Positions 29,654-39,800 of a stretch of DNA of 64,000 nt are shown piece by piece. How positions within the stretch are numbered: the first letter of the stretch is position 1; each line of letters begins with the position of its first letter. This DNA is from Desulfosarcina sp. BuS5 (GTDB lineage Bacteria; Desulfobacterota; Desulfobacteria; Desulfobacterales; BuS5), in contig NZ_CP087952.1 in the NCBI RefSeq assembly GCF_028752835.1, forward strand, positions 3,656,501-3,720,500, given 5' to 3'. The position numbers and the translations under genes were made by a program. The notes beneath the pieces were generated by a model. The model saw only the letters and a list, made by a program, of their open reading frames with translations, was not told where the DNA came from and did not search any database.

Positions 29654-31453
29654 ATGACTTTATCTGTTCCTGACTATATTTTATCATTAAAACCGTATGC
29701 GCCGGGAAAACCTATTGAAGAGCTGGAAAGGGAATACGGAATAAACGATTCTATAAAACTGGCATCCAACGAAAATCCGTTAGGCCCCTCTCCAATGGCT
29801 GTCAAAGCTATTGGAAACGTACTTGGAATGCTTAATCGCTATCCTGACGGAGGCGGGCATGACCTTACAGGGAAGCTGTCTGAAGATTTAAACGTCGCGC
29901 CTGAAAACATTGTTTTGGGGAACGGTTCAGATGATATTATCGGCATGCTTGCCAGGGTATTTTTAAAACCTGGTGATGAGGCTATCATGCCAAAGCCGTC
30001 TTTCCTGATGTATGATATTATGGTAAACTCGTCCGGTGCAACACCAGTTCATGTCCCTTTAAAATCACTCGCGCTTGATTTACAGGGTATGGCCGCCAAA
30101 ATTACAAAAAAAACACGCCTGATTTTTATCTGTAATCCGAATAATCCAACAGGCACCATAGTATCAAAAAAAGATTTTAACAGGTTTCTTGAGAATATTC
30201 CTGAAAACGTTCCGGTTGTTCTTGATGAAGCCTATATAGAATTTGTGCGTGATCCTGAATGCGTTAACGGTGTTGATTATATAAATAGTGGCAGGGCGGT
30301 TGTTACTCTTCGCACATTTTCCAAAGCTTATGGTCTGGCAGGGCTAAGAATAGGATATGGTGTAATGCCCAAAGAGATTGCTGAATTACTGCACAGGGTC
30401 AGGCAGCCTTTTAATGCCAATAGACTTGCTCAGGCAGGAGCATTAGCCGCCCTGGAAGATGAGCCGTTTTTAACAAAAACTGTAGGCATTGTACATAAAG
30501 GGATTGATTATTTATTTGAATCCCTTGAAAAGATGCGGATACAAGCCTTTCCAACCCAGGCAAATTTTCTATTGATTGATGTGGGTCGGGATGCCGATGC
30601 TGTTTTCGAAAAAATGCTCAGAATGGGTGTTATTGTCCGGTCGATGAAATCATACGGATATCCTGAATATATAAGGATCAACGCGGGACTGCCGGAGGAG
30701 AATGCCAGATTTATTTCAGCCTTGAAAGCTGTCATGCAAAGTTCGGCCGATACTGAAAAAATTAAAAAACAAAACCTGCTGATCACCATTGACGGGCCTG
30801 CAGGGGCCGGCAAAACAACAATCGCCAAAATGCTTTCGGATAGTCTTGGTTATAAATATATCGATACCGGCGCTCTTTACAGGGGAGTCGCCTTTGAAGC
30901 GCTATCAGCCGGGATTAGCCATGATGACCATACCGGGTTAAAGCAGCTTTGTGATAAAATTGATTTGAATTTTGTCCTTGTTGAAAATGGACTGCGTCTC
31001 TTTTCGGGTGATACGGATCTTACCGATAGAATCAGGACACCGGAAATAACGATGTTTGCCTCTGCAGCATCTGCCCTGCCGGTTGTCAGGGAAGCGCTTT
31101 TAAAAATTCAAAGAGATCTGGGCAGAGAAAAAAGGGCTGTATTTGAGGGGCGGGATATGGGAACAGTGGTCTTTCCTGATGCAGATCTGAAATTTTTCCT
31201 CGATGCGGACAGCAGCACAAGAGCCGTCAGAAGGCATAAGGAGTTATCCACAAGCACTGCCCTGACAGTAAAAGAGGTTAAGAGAGATATTGATGAGAGA
31301 GACAAAAACGACAGCTCAAGAGTATTGGCTCCTTTAAAGCCGGCGGATGATGCTATAATAATAGATTCCACATCTATTTCGAAAGAGGAAGTCTTGGCGA
31401 TTATGATGTCGCACATAGAACTTCATAGTGCATATAGATTGTCACATAAATAA
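29654..31453 (+). CDS. hisC-cmk: Bifunctional histidinol-phosphate aminotransferase / cytidylate kinase
   Basis: A single 599-codon frame joins two enzymes. Residues 1-365 are HisC, a PLP aminotransferase of histidine synthesis, with LASNENPLGPSP, VVLDEAYIEF and the PLP lysine in SKAYGLAGLRIGYG. Residues 376-599 are CMP kinase, with P-loop GPAGAGKTTIAK, YIDTGALYRGVAF and GRDMGTVVFPDADLKFFLDA. In relatives these are adjacent genes ahead of rpsA, as here; I infer a fusion. The start has AACAGGGG upstream. The last six codons and the stop come from a MITE-like element (copy B), so the C-terminus has been replaced. Confidence 0.9.
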   Translation: MTLSVPDYILSLKPYAPGKPIEELEREYGINDSIKLASNENPLGPSPMAVKAIGNVLGMLNRYPDGGGHDLTGKLSEDLNVAPENIVLGNGSDDIIGMLARVFLKPGDEAIMPKPSFLMYDIMVNSSGATPVHVPLKSLALDLQGMAAKITKKTRLIFICNPNNPTGTIVSKKDFNRFLENIPENVPVVLDEAYIEFVRDPECVNGVDYINSGRAVVTLRTFSKAYGLAGLRIGYGVMPKEIAELLHRVRQPFNANRLAQAGALAALEDEPFLTKTVGIVHKGIDYLFESLEKMRIQAFPTQANFLLIDVGRDADAVFEKMLRMGVIVRSMKSYGYPEYIRINAGLPEENARFISALKAVMQSSADTEKIKKQNLLITIDGPAGAGKTTIAKMLSDSLGYKYIDTGALYRGVAFEALSAGISHDDHTGLKQLCDKIDLNFVLVENGLRLFSGDTDLTDRIRTPEITMFASAASALPVVREALLKIQRDLGREKRAVFEGRDMGTVVFPDADLKFFLDADSSTRAVRRHKELSTSTALTVKEVKRDIDERDKNDSSRVLAPLKPADDAIIIDSTSISKEEVLAIMMSHIELHSAYRLSHK

Positions 31454-31557
31454 TTTCATTGCATTATCGGTCGTCGTAGTAGGGGTTCAAGATTTTGAAC
31501 CCTTCCCCCTCTGGCCTTGTGCCAAATTTTAAAAGCGGGTAATTATCTGACAATCTA
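31434..31557 (+). repeat. MITE-like element, copy B, overlapping the end of hisC-cmk
   Basis: It begins ATAGATTGTCACATAAATAA and ends ATCTGACAATCTA, with the same order of internal segments as copy A. Its first 20 bases supply the codons for the tail YRLSHK and the stop. The rest separates hisC-cmk from rpsA. Confidence 0.75.
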
Positions 31558-31671
31558 CAGGAATTCAGAATAGCCACGAAGGGCTTGTTCAAAATATACC
31601 CCCTTTTTTTTTATAAAGCCCCCATAATTAGTTATTGTTTTTTAAAAATGAGCCTGATATAAATGAAAGAT

Positions 31672-31696
31672 TATATTAACTGCAAGTGTTAATATA
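31672..31696. promoter_or_regulatory. Hairpin in the rpsA leader
   Basis: TATATTAAC and its complement GTTAATATA surround a seven-base loop about 70 bases upstream of the rpsA start. S1 genes are often autoregulated through their leaders, so an RNA-level role is possible. The element has no U-tract. The rest of 31558-31764 holds no gene. Confidence 0.4.
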
Positions 31697-31764
31697 AATA
31701 GAAAGAAAAGCTATTTTGAGAGTATTTCAAAAAGCTAATAAATCCTTAGGGGGTATTGTATTTC

Positions 31765-33630
31765 ATGGCAAGTATTGAAGAGAATCATTTAACTGAACAA
31801 TTAAAACAGGGCGACCAGCCCGATGCAGGCACTATGGGAAAAGATCAAAGTACCGATAGCGATCATGCTATTAAAGGAGACCAGGAAGAAACCATGGTAG
31901 ACCAGGAAGAAACCATGGAAGATGAGGAAGAAACCATGGAAGGTCTGATGAGCATGTACGAGGAAAACTTCAAACGTTTTGCAGACGGAGAAGTCGTTTC
32001 AGGCAAGATTATTTCCGTGGACAAAGATTATGCGCTGGTAGATATCGGATATAAGTCAGAGGGTCAGATACGGATCAATGAATTCAAAAATGACGAGGGT
32101 CAGATTGTAGCTGAGGTCGGTGATTCTGTTGATGTAATGGTTGAATGGTGGGATGATGAGGAAGAACGCGTTATCCTTTCCAAGGAAAAAGCGGCCAAAG
32201 TGAAAGTTTGGGAAGCCATCAAGAAAAAATATGAAAGCGAAGAAACTATTGATGGCGTTGTTCTAAGCAGGGTTAAAGGCGGCTTTGCAGTTGATATCGG
32301 GGTGCAGGGTTTCTTGCCTGGATCACAGGCTGATCTGCGTCCTATTCGCAACCTGGACGAAATGGTAGGAAAGACCTTTACGTTTAAAATTCTAAAATAT
32401 AATCAAAAACGAAGCAATATTGTCCTGTCAAGACGGGTGATACTGGAAGCAGAGAGAGAACATGAACGTACTGCAACCCTGGAATCGATTTACGAAGGCA
32501 AAGTTGTTGAAGGAATAGTAAAAAATATTACCGAATATGGAGTTTTCGTTGACCTTGGCGGTGTTGACGGCCTGCTTCATATAACAGATATTTCATGGGG
32601 AAGGGTAAAACATCCTTCAGAGCTATTCACGGTAGGCGATACAATAAATGTAAAAATTTTAAGTTTTGATATCGAAAAAGAGAGAGTCTCTTTAGGTATG
32701 AAACAGCTCGCTGAAGACCCATGGCTGTCAGCTGCTGAAAAATATCCGGTAGGATCCCGTATAACCGGCAAGATCGTCAGCTTAACGGACTATGGCGCAT
32801 TTGTTGAACTTGAAGAAGGCGTAGAGGGACTGATTCATGTTTCCGAGATGTCGTGGACCCGCAAAATACATCATCCTTCAAAAATTGTTAATGTGGGCGA
32901 AGAGGTTGAAGCGGTGGTCTTGAATATACAACCTAAAAGCAGGCGCATATCCCTGGGCATAAAGCAGGTTGTCCCTAATCCCTGGGATTTAATAAGTGAA
33001 AAATACCCTGTTGGAACTACAATTGAAGGCAAAATCAAGAACATTACGGACTTTGGCCTTTTTATCGGCATTGATGAAGGCATCGACGGGTTGGTTCACA
33101 TATCTGATATCTCCTGGACAAAGCGTATCAAACACCCTTCTGAACTATATAAAAAAGGAGATATGATATACGCGGTTGTGCTTGATATTGAAAAGGAGAA
33201 TGAAAGATTCTCTTTAGGTATAAAACAGATGCAGGAAGATCCATGGGAATCTGCCGAAAGACGTTATGAAGTGGGAAAAGAGATAACGGGAACTATAACC
33301 AATGTGACGGATTTTGGAATTTTTGTGGAACTTGAAGAAGGTATTGAGGGCCTTGTGCATGTTTCTGAAATCGCTAAAGAAAAAATAAAAACCCCGGTCG
33401 AGAAATTCAAGATTGGAGAGGTGATAACCTCAAAAGTAATGAGTATAAATAAAAAAGAAAGAAGGATTGCCCTTTCAATAAAACGGCTTGCGATTGAAGA
33501 CGACCAGGAGCTTTTGAGCGAATATGTAAACAATTTACGTCCTCCGACATCCACTTTTGGTGAAATTCTTCGCGATAATCTCCAGGAAAAATTGAATGAT
33601 AACCAGAAGCATGAAGGCGACGGGGAATAG
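31765..33630 (+). CDS. rpsA: 30S ribosomal protein S1
   Basis: I start at the ATG giving MASIEENH, 11 bases after AGGGGG; a TTG three codons earlier is too close to that site. The 621-residue protein has six S1 RNA-binding domains, visible as repeated GVFVDLGGVDGLLHI, GAFVELEEGVEGLIHV, GLFIGIDEGIDGLVHI and GIFVELEEGIEGLVHV cores. S1 helps the ribosome bind mRNA. Ahead of the first domain is an acidic extension with three tandem 7-residue repeats (DQEETMV, DQEETME, DEEETME) from a 21-bp DNA repeat at 31879-31941. It lies downstream of cmk, the usual order. Confidence 0.97.
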   Translation: MASIEENHLTEQLKQGDQPDAGTMGKDQSTDSDHAIKGDQEETMVDQEETMEDEEETMEGLMSMYEENFKRFADGEVVSGKIISVDKDYALVDIGYKSEGQIRINEFKNDEGQIVAEVGDSVDVMVEWWDDEEERVILSKEKAAKVKVWEAIKKKYESEETIDGVVLSRVKGGFAVDIGVQGFLPGSQADLRPIRNLDEMVGKTFTFKILKYNQKRSNIVLSRRVILEAEREHERTATLESIYEGKVVEGIVKNITEYGVFVDLGGVDGLLHITDISWGRVKHPSELFTVGDTINVKILSFDIEKERVSLGMKQLAEDPWLSAAEKYPVGSRITGKIVSLTDYGAFVELEEGVEGLIHVSEMSWTRKIHHPSKIVNVGEEVEAVVLNIQPKSRRISLGIKQVVPNPWDLISEKYPVGTTIEGKIKNITDFGLFIGIDEGIDGLVHISDISWTKRIKHPSELYKKGDMIYAVVLDIEKENERFSLGIKQMQEDPWESAERRYEVGKEITGTITNVTDFGIFVELEEGIEGLVHVSEIAKEKIKTPVEKFKIGEVITSKVMSINKKERRIALSIKRLAIEDDQELLSEYVNNLRPPTSTFGEILRDNLQEKLNDNQKHEGDGE

Positions 33631-33662
33631 TGAAATTAATTATCAGACAATCTATACTATAG
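33631..33662 (+). repeat. Solo end of the MITE-like element
   Basis: Directly after the rpsA stop, TGAAATTAATTATCAGACAA followed by TCTATACTATAGG aligns with the right end and flank of copy D (TGAAATTATTTAGGTGACAA, TCTATGCTAT). The rest of the element is absent. Confidence 0.5.
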
Positions 33663-33680
33663 GTTCAGCGTGGTAATAAA

Positions 33681-34586
33681 ATGTTTTCCCGAAGACATCC
33701 ATATCTATTTTTTTTGCTGATTATTGCATCAATATTCAGCGTTTCATTAATCGGACTTTCCCTTATATTTTCTTTCGCAGGAAAGGATTCTGATTATTCA
33801 GGATTAAATAAATTAAGCGGGGAAAAAGTCGGCATTATTGAAATAAACGGCGTTATCAATGAATCGAAGGATGTTCTCGATAAACTTAAACGCCTTTGCG
33901 CTGATAATTCAATTAAAGCTATCGTTGTCAGAATAAATTCTCCAGGCGGCAGCGTAGGCCCGGCGCAGGAAATTTTTAGGGAGATTAAAAAGACAGCCCT
34001 TAAAAAGAAAATCGTTGCCTCCCTGGGGGCTGTGGCGGCATCAGGTGGATATTATGTAGCTGCAGGGACAGAAGGTATAATTGCTAATCCCGGAACAATA
34101 ACCGGAAGTATCGGAGTTGTAATGGGATTTACAAATTTTCAGGAACTTTTGCAGAAGATCGGGCTGATCCCTGTAGTAATAAAGAGTGGCAGCTACAAAG
34201 ACATCGGGTCGCCTGTGCGTAAAATGACTGAAAAAGAAAGACAAATTCTTCAGAATTTATCGGATCAAATCCACAGGCAATTTATCAGCGCAATAGCAGA
34301 GGGAAGAAAGATGGATCTGCGGAAAGTCGAATCTATTGCGGATGGGAGGATCTTTTCGGGAGAAGAAGCAAGAAAACTCGGCCTTGTAGATCGGCTCGGC
34401 AATCTTGAGGATGCTATTGAGTGGGCGGGTCGAATGGGCGGAATAAAGGGTAAAATAAAAAGCGTTTATATAAAAGATAAACGCCTTCCCTTTTTACAAT
34501 ATCTTACAGAATCTGCTCTTAATAACATTTTCAACATGGTTTCAAAAAGATATTTATACGCGGATTTTATGATGCAGCCGATATAA
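33681..34586 (+). CDS. sppA: Signal peptide peptidase SppA, 36K-type
   Basis: The 301-residue protein has an N-terminal membrane anchor (FFLLIIASIFSVSLIGLSLIF) and one peptidase domain. The Ser-Lys catalytic pair is visible: Ser121 in AVAASGGYYVAA and Lys173 in KSGSYKDIGSP. INSPGGSVGPAQEI is the conserved loop before the nucleophile. It degrades leftover signal peptides in the membrane. Length fits the short bacterial SppA form. It is 50 bases after rpsA and probably shares its transcript. Confidence 0.93.
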   Translation: MFSRRHPYLFFLLIIASIFSVSLIGLSLIFSFAGKDSDYSGLNKLSGEKVGIIEINGVINESKDVLDKLKRLCADNSIKAIVVRINSPGGSVGPAQEIFREIKKTALKKKIVASLGAVAASGGYYVAAGTEGIIANPGTITGSIGVVMGFTNFQELLQKIGLIPVVIKSGSYKDIGSPVRKMTEKERQILQNLSDQIHRQFISAIAEGRKMDLRKVESIADGRIFSGEEARKLGLVDRLGNLEDAIEWAGRMGGIKGKIKSVYIKDKRLPFLQYLTESALNNIFNMVSKRYLYADFMMQPI

Positions 34587-34605
34587 TGTGGACCTTTGAA
34601 AAATA

Positions 34606-35214
34606 TTATTCAAAAATACTAACATCCCCTAAGCCACTCCTTATAACTTCAGGGACATCATTTATCAAAGAGACGACACTTGATGGCTGTCCGGGTACAG
34701 GACCGCCGTCTATTACTAAATCGAGTCTTGTACCGTAATAATCCTGAATCAGCGAAGGATCGTGCAAAATCGTATTGTCGGGCATAGACGCGCTTGTGGA
34801 AATAATGGGATTGCCGAGTTCCTTGATCAGGGCGATACATATATTATTATCCGGAACTCGTATACCTGCAGTCTTACGTTTGGTCAGCATGATTTTCGGC
34901 ACCATTTTCGAACCTTCAAGAATAAATGTGTAAGGGCCCGGCAAAAGACGCTTCATTGTTTTGTATGCGTAATTAGAGACTTTTGCGTAACGGCTGATGT
35001 TTGTGAGTCCTGAACAAATAAAACTAAAGGGTTTATTCTTATTGCGCTGCTTTATTTGATATATCCTTCCGATTGCTTTTTTATTCATTATATCGCATCC
35101 TATTCCGTAATATGTATCTGTAGGATAAGAGATAATGCAGCCCCTCTTCAGAATATCCGCAGCTTTTTTGATTAATCGATCCGGAGGATTTTCAGTATTT
35201 AATTTAATAAGCAT
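34606..35214 (-). CDS. YrdC/Sua5-family protein (threonylcarbamoyl-AMP synthase-like)
   Basis: The 202-residue protein contains SYPTDTYYGIGCD and IYQIKQRNKNKPF, the substrate-binding core of the YrdC fold, then KRKTAGIRVPDN and the closing PSSVVSLINDVPEVIRSG. TsaC-type enzymes make threonylcarbamoyl-AMP for the t6A modification of ANN-reading tRNAs. The similar YciO group cannot be excluded. It is single-gene, convergent with sppA and 20 bases from its end, with no clear terminator between. Confidence 0.88.
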   Translation of the reverse strand: MLIKLNTENPPDRLIKKAADILKRGCIISYPTDTYYGIGCDIMNKKAIGRIYQIKQRNKNKPFSFICSGLTNISRYAKVSNYAYKTMKRLLPGPYTFILEGSKMVPKIMLTKRKTAGIRVPDNNICIALIKELGNPIISTSASMPDNTILHDPSLIQDYYGTRLDLVIDGGPVPGQPSSVVSLINDVPEVIRSGLGDVSIFE

Positions 35215-35389
35215 ATCAGGTCAAATAGTTAAAGGTTTATGCATTCAAACGTAAACCGTTAACTGTAAACGGTTATAATAATTGTTTGCTAAAGATTATT
35301 CCTTTTGCTATTCCACCATTTATTTTTATTTTATGCAAACAATAAGTAACAAAGATAAAAGAAATTCTCTATCTACCATGAGGTATACT

Positions 35390-36853
35390 ATGTTAAAAAT
35401 TCCGCCAGAGGAAGCCTATTCTTTTGATGATGTTTTACTGATTCCGAACTATTCGGATCTACTTCCCAAAGATGTTAATGTAAGTACAAGATTAACCACT
35501 AATATTTCGTTAAATATACCAGTTGTCAGCGCTGCAATGGATACGGTGTCTGAAGCACGGACCTGCATTACTCTCGCGCGTGAGGGGGGGGTCGGTTTTA
35601 TACATCGTAACATGAGCATAAAAAGCCAGGTCAACGAGGTTAATAAGGTTAAAAAATCAGAAAGCGGCATGATTGTTGATCCTGTTACTATTCGTCCTGA
35701 TCAGACAGTCGGTGAAATTCTGACCATTATGAAGCGCTATAAAATCTCCGGAGTACCGGTAACAAAGGGTACGCAGCTTGTAGGAATTGTTACAAACAGG
35801 GATCTGAGGTTTGAAACCGATTTTTTAAAAAAAGCATCTGAAATTATGACCAAAGATAATCTCGTTACAGTACCGGAGGGAATATCTCTTGATAACTCAA
35901 AACAATTACTACATAAGCACAAAATAGAAAAGCTTTTGGTAGTCAATAAAAACGGTCACCTGACAGGAATGATAACGATTAAAGATATAGAAAAGATAAA
36001 AAAATATCCCAATGCATGCAAAGACTCTTTGGGAAGGCTGCGCGCAGGTGCTGCCATAGGTGTGGGTGAGGATATGGAAAAACGGGCAGAAGCTCTTTTG
36101 CGGGCAAATGCCGACGTTATTTTAATCGATACTTCACACGGTCATTCCAAAAATGTTATTAATTCTGTTATGAAATTAAAAGACTCTTTTCCGGAAATGG
36201 AATTGATTGCAGGAAATGTCGGCACTGCAAAAGGTGCGGAAGACCTGATTAAAGCGGGTGTCAATGGTGTAAAAATAGGCATTGGGCCGGGATCGATCTG
36301 CACGACCCGCATTGTTGCAGGTATAGGTGTGCCCCAGCTAACCGCAATCATGAACTGCAGATCCATATCCTCCAAAACAGGAATTCCGTTAATAGCAGAT
36401 GGAGGTATCAAGTATTCAGGAGATATCACAAAGGCAATCGGAGCAGGCGCCCATACTGTCATGATAGGCGGGCTGTTCGCAGGGACGGATGAGAGCCCGG
36501 GGGAAATGGTTCGTTACCAGGGCAGAAGCTACAAAGTTTACAGGGGTATGGGTTCTTTGGAAGCAATGCAAAAAGGGAGCAAGGACAGGTATTATCAAAG
36601 AGATATAGTCGAAAATGACAAACTTGTACCTGAAGGTATAGTCGGTAGAGTTCCATACACAGGGCCTCTTTCGGCAAACATTTTACAACTTATGGGCGGA
36701 TTAAAAGCAGGTATGGGTTATGTCGGCTGTCGAACTCTTGAAGAATTAAGAGAAAAAGCAAGATTCATCAAGATAAGTTCTGCCGGCTTGCGCGAAAGTC
36801 ATGTCCACGATGTCATTATCACCAAAGAAGCTCCTAACTATCGCCTGGATTGA
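35390..36853 (+). CDS. guaB: Inosine-5'-monophosphate dehydrogenase
   Basis: The ATG at 35390 has GAGG six bases upstream and gives the usual [19 protein letters not shown] start; the 36 codons upstream are not conserved sequence. At 487 residues it is standard length. Two CBS domains lie at about 95-210 ([28 protein letters not shown]). The catalytic Cys is in [14 protein letters not shown], and [17 protein letters not shown] follows. It converts IMP to XMP for GTP synthesis. It starts a run guaB-dnaE-manC-degT with gaps of a few bases. Confidence 0.97.
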   Translation: MLKIPPEEAYSFDDVLLIPNYSDLLPKDVNVSTRLTTNISLNIPVVSAAMDTVSEARTCITLAREGGVGFIHRNMSIKSQVNEVNKVKKSESGMIVDPVTIRPDQTVGEILTIMKRYKISGVPVTKGTQLVGIVTNRDLRFETDFLKKASEIMTKDNLVTVPEGISLDNSKQLLHKHKIEKLLVVNKNGHLTGMITIKDIEKIKKYPNACKDSLGRLRAGAAIGVGEDMEKRAEALLRANADVILIDTSHGHSKNVINSVMKLKDSFPEMELIAGNVGTAKGAEDLIKAGVNGVKIGIGPGSICTTRIVAGIGVPQLTAIMNCRSISSKTGIPLIADGGIKYSGDITKAIGAGAHTVMIGGLFAGTDESPGEMVRYQGRSYKVYRGMGSLEAMQKGSKDRYYQRDIVENDKLVPEGIVGRVPYTGPLSANILQLMGGLKAGMGYVGCRTLEELREKARFIKISSAGLRESHVHDVIITKEAPNYRLD

Positions 36854-36860
36854 TAAAAAT

Positions 36861-39800
36861 ATGCCGGAAAACATATCACCCTTTGCCCATCTTCATGTTC
36901 ATACACAATACAGTCTTCTGGACGGCGCCATTACCATTGATGCCCTGTTAGGCCGCGTCAAAAAGTTTGGAATGGAGTCTGTTGCGATAACAGACCACGG
37001 GACCATGTTCGGAGTTGTCGAGTTCTATGAAAAAGCAATAAAACAAGGGCTTAACCCTGTTATAGGATGTGAATGTTATGTTGCGCCAAGATCCCTGACA
37101 TATAAAACCGTGGAAGACAGCAAGGAGCTTTCGCATCTGGTTCTGCTTGCCAAAAATAACGAAGGTTATAGAAATCTGTGCAAACTTGCTTCTATAGCCC
37201 AGCTTAAAGGGTTTTACTATAAACCCCGTATAGACAAGGAGGTTTTGAAAAAGTACGCTGGCGGCCTGATCGGGCTCTCTGCTTGTCTTCACGGTGAGAT
37301 TCCCAGATTGATCAAGAAAAATCAAATAGAAAAGGCAGACGAAGCCGCTATTTTTTTCAGCAAAGTCTTTGGTGAAGACAATTTTTATCTTGAAGTACAG
37401 GAAAACGGCATTGAGCTTCAGGATAGAGTCAATCATGCTCTGCTGGAGATGAGCCAAAGGCTTTCCTTGCCATTAGTCGCCACAAATGACTGCCATTATC
37501 TCAACAGGGAAGATTCAAAAGCACATGAAGTCCTTTTATGCATTCAAACAGGACATACAATAAACGATAAAGACAGATTCCGCTTTAGTACTGATCAGCT
37601 CTACTTTAAATCTCAACAGGAAATGATTGCTTCTTTTAATGATTTTCCAGGCGCTATTGAACATACCATTGAAATCGCAAATAGATGCAATAATATAGAA
37701 TTTGATTTTAAAACATACCATTTCCCAAAATTCGACCCTTCTTCAGAGCAGACTGTAGATGAAATTTTTGAGCAAAAGGTAAAAGACGGCTATAATCAGC
37801 GCTGGAAAATAATTTCAAAAAAAAATCCTGGCATTGATAAAACAGTTTATGATCAAAGACTCGAATATGAAATCTCGATTATCAATGATATGGAATTCCC
37901 GGGATATTTTTTGATTGTCGCAGATTTTATAAATTATGCAAAAAACAATAATATTCCCATAGGACCGGGGAGGGGGTCAGCCGCAGGAAGCCTGGTTGCC
38001 TATTCCATGGGAATCACAGACCTGGATCCATTGGAATACGGCCTTATATTTGAGCGTTTCCTTAATCCTGCCCGCAAAAGCATGCCGGATATAGATGTTG
38101 ATATCTGCATTAACGGCCGGGAAAAAGTTTTTCAATATGTTGTCGAAAAATACGGCGGCGGTGACTATGTCGCTCAAATCATTACTTTTGGCAAGCTGAA
38201 AACCAGAGCCGTAATCAGGGATGTCGGTCGTGCCCTTGGCATACCATTGCGAGAAGTCGACTCAATTGCAAAAATGGTTCCGGATGTCTTGAATATAAGT
38301 CTGAACGATGCCCTGGAACAGGAACCCAACATTACAGCACTCGCCGAAAGTCAATCTGAAATAAACGATCTCATACAGATCTGCCGCGTACTTGAAGGGC
38401 TGACCAGACATGCATCAACCCATGCCGCAGGAGTTGTTATAGCAGATAAGCCGCTGGTTGAATATCTTCCTCTTTATAAAGGGAAAAAGGGCGAGGTCGT
38501 AACCCAGTTCAGTATGAAGTATGTTGAAAAAATCGGGCTTGTTAAGTTTGATTTTTTAGGACTTAGAAACCTCACCGTAATTGCAGATACGATTTCTTTG
38601 GTTGAGCAGCAGGGAAAAACAGCTCCTGATGTCTTGAACCTTGATCTCGAAGATCAGGATACATATCGTCTGCTCTCATCCGGCGAGACCAAAGGGGTCT
38701 TTCAACTGGAAAGCTCCGGCATGAGAGATCTTCTTGTCAGACTGAGGCCTGAGTGTTTTGAGGATATTATCGCGCTTGTCGCTCTTTATCGACCGGGTCC
38801 TCTTGAAAGCGGCATGGTGGATGATTTTGTGGAAAGAAAGCACGGCAGAAAATCCGTTGAATATCTTCTTCCACAACTGGAGCCTATTCTAAAAGAGACC
38901 TATGGGGTAATAGTCTATCAGGAACAGGTCATGAAAATTGCCGGCGTTTTGGCTGATTATTCAATGTCCGAGGCTGATGATCTCAGAAAAGCCATGGGAA
39001 AAAAGATTCCTGAAATTCTGGCCAAGCATAGAGACCGCTTCCTGAAAGGGGCAGGGAAGAACGGTATAGATCCCGGCAAGGCCGGCATGCTTTTTGACTT
39101 AATTGAAAAATTCGGAGGCTACGGATTTAATAAATCCCATAGCGCAGCTTATGCTCTAATTGCATTTCAGACCGCCTTTCTGAAAGCTCACTATCCGGTG
39201 GAACTGATGGCGGCCATACTCACCAGCGAAATGCACAATATTGTTCATGTTGTAAAATATATTGATGAATGCCGCAGTCAGGGAATTAAAGTGCTGCCGC
39301 CGGATATCAATGAAAGCAATCGTGACTTTATAATAAAAGATGGTAAAATTCGGTTTGGACTTGTAGCAGTAAAAAATGTCGGCGAAGGAGCAATCGAATC
39401 CATTTGCAAAACACGCGAACAAGGACCATTTACCTCAATTTTTGATTTATGTGAACGGGTTGCCTTAAAAAAGGTTAACAAAAGGGTCCTGGAAAGTCTT
39501 ATTAACTGCGGAACTTTTGATTCCACGGGAGATTCCCGCAGTAGCATGACTGCTGCCCTGGAAGATGCTATCGAGTACGGTCAGCGAGTACAAAAAGAAA
39601 AAGCCGATCGCCAGATGAGCCTGTTTGATATGGGCGATCAGGCGGGCAAGGCCATTAACCGGCCCAAACTCCCAAAAATAGAAGAATGGGATGAGAAACA
39701 GCTTTTAAAGCTTGAAAAAGAAGCTTTAGGTTTTTATATATCGGGCCATCCTTTATCCAAATACCAGGAAATTATAGACAAATTTACAGATGCAGATGCG

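Noticed and set aside
31434-31557. Riboswitch or attenuator upstream of rpsA
   Set aside because: The same sequence recurs in both orientations between unrelated genes, so it is a dispersed element.
35282-35389. Longer N-terminus of GuaB
   Set aside because: The 36 extra codons show no IMPDH similarity, and a good ribosome site sits just before ATG 35390.
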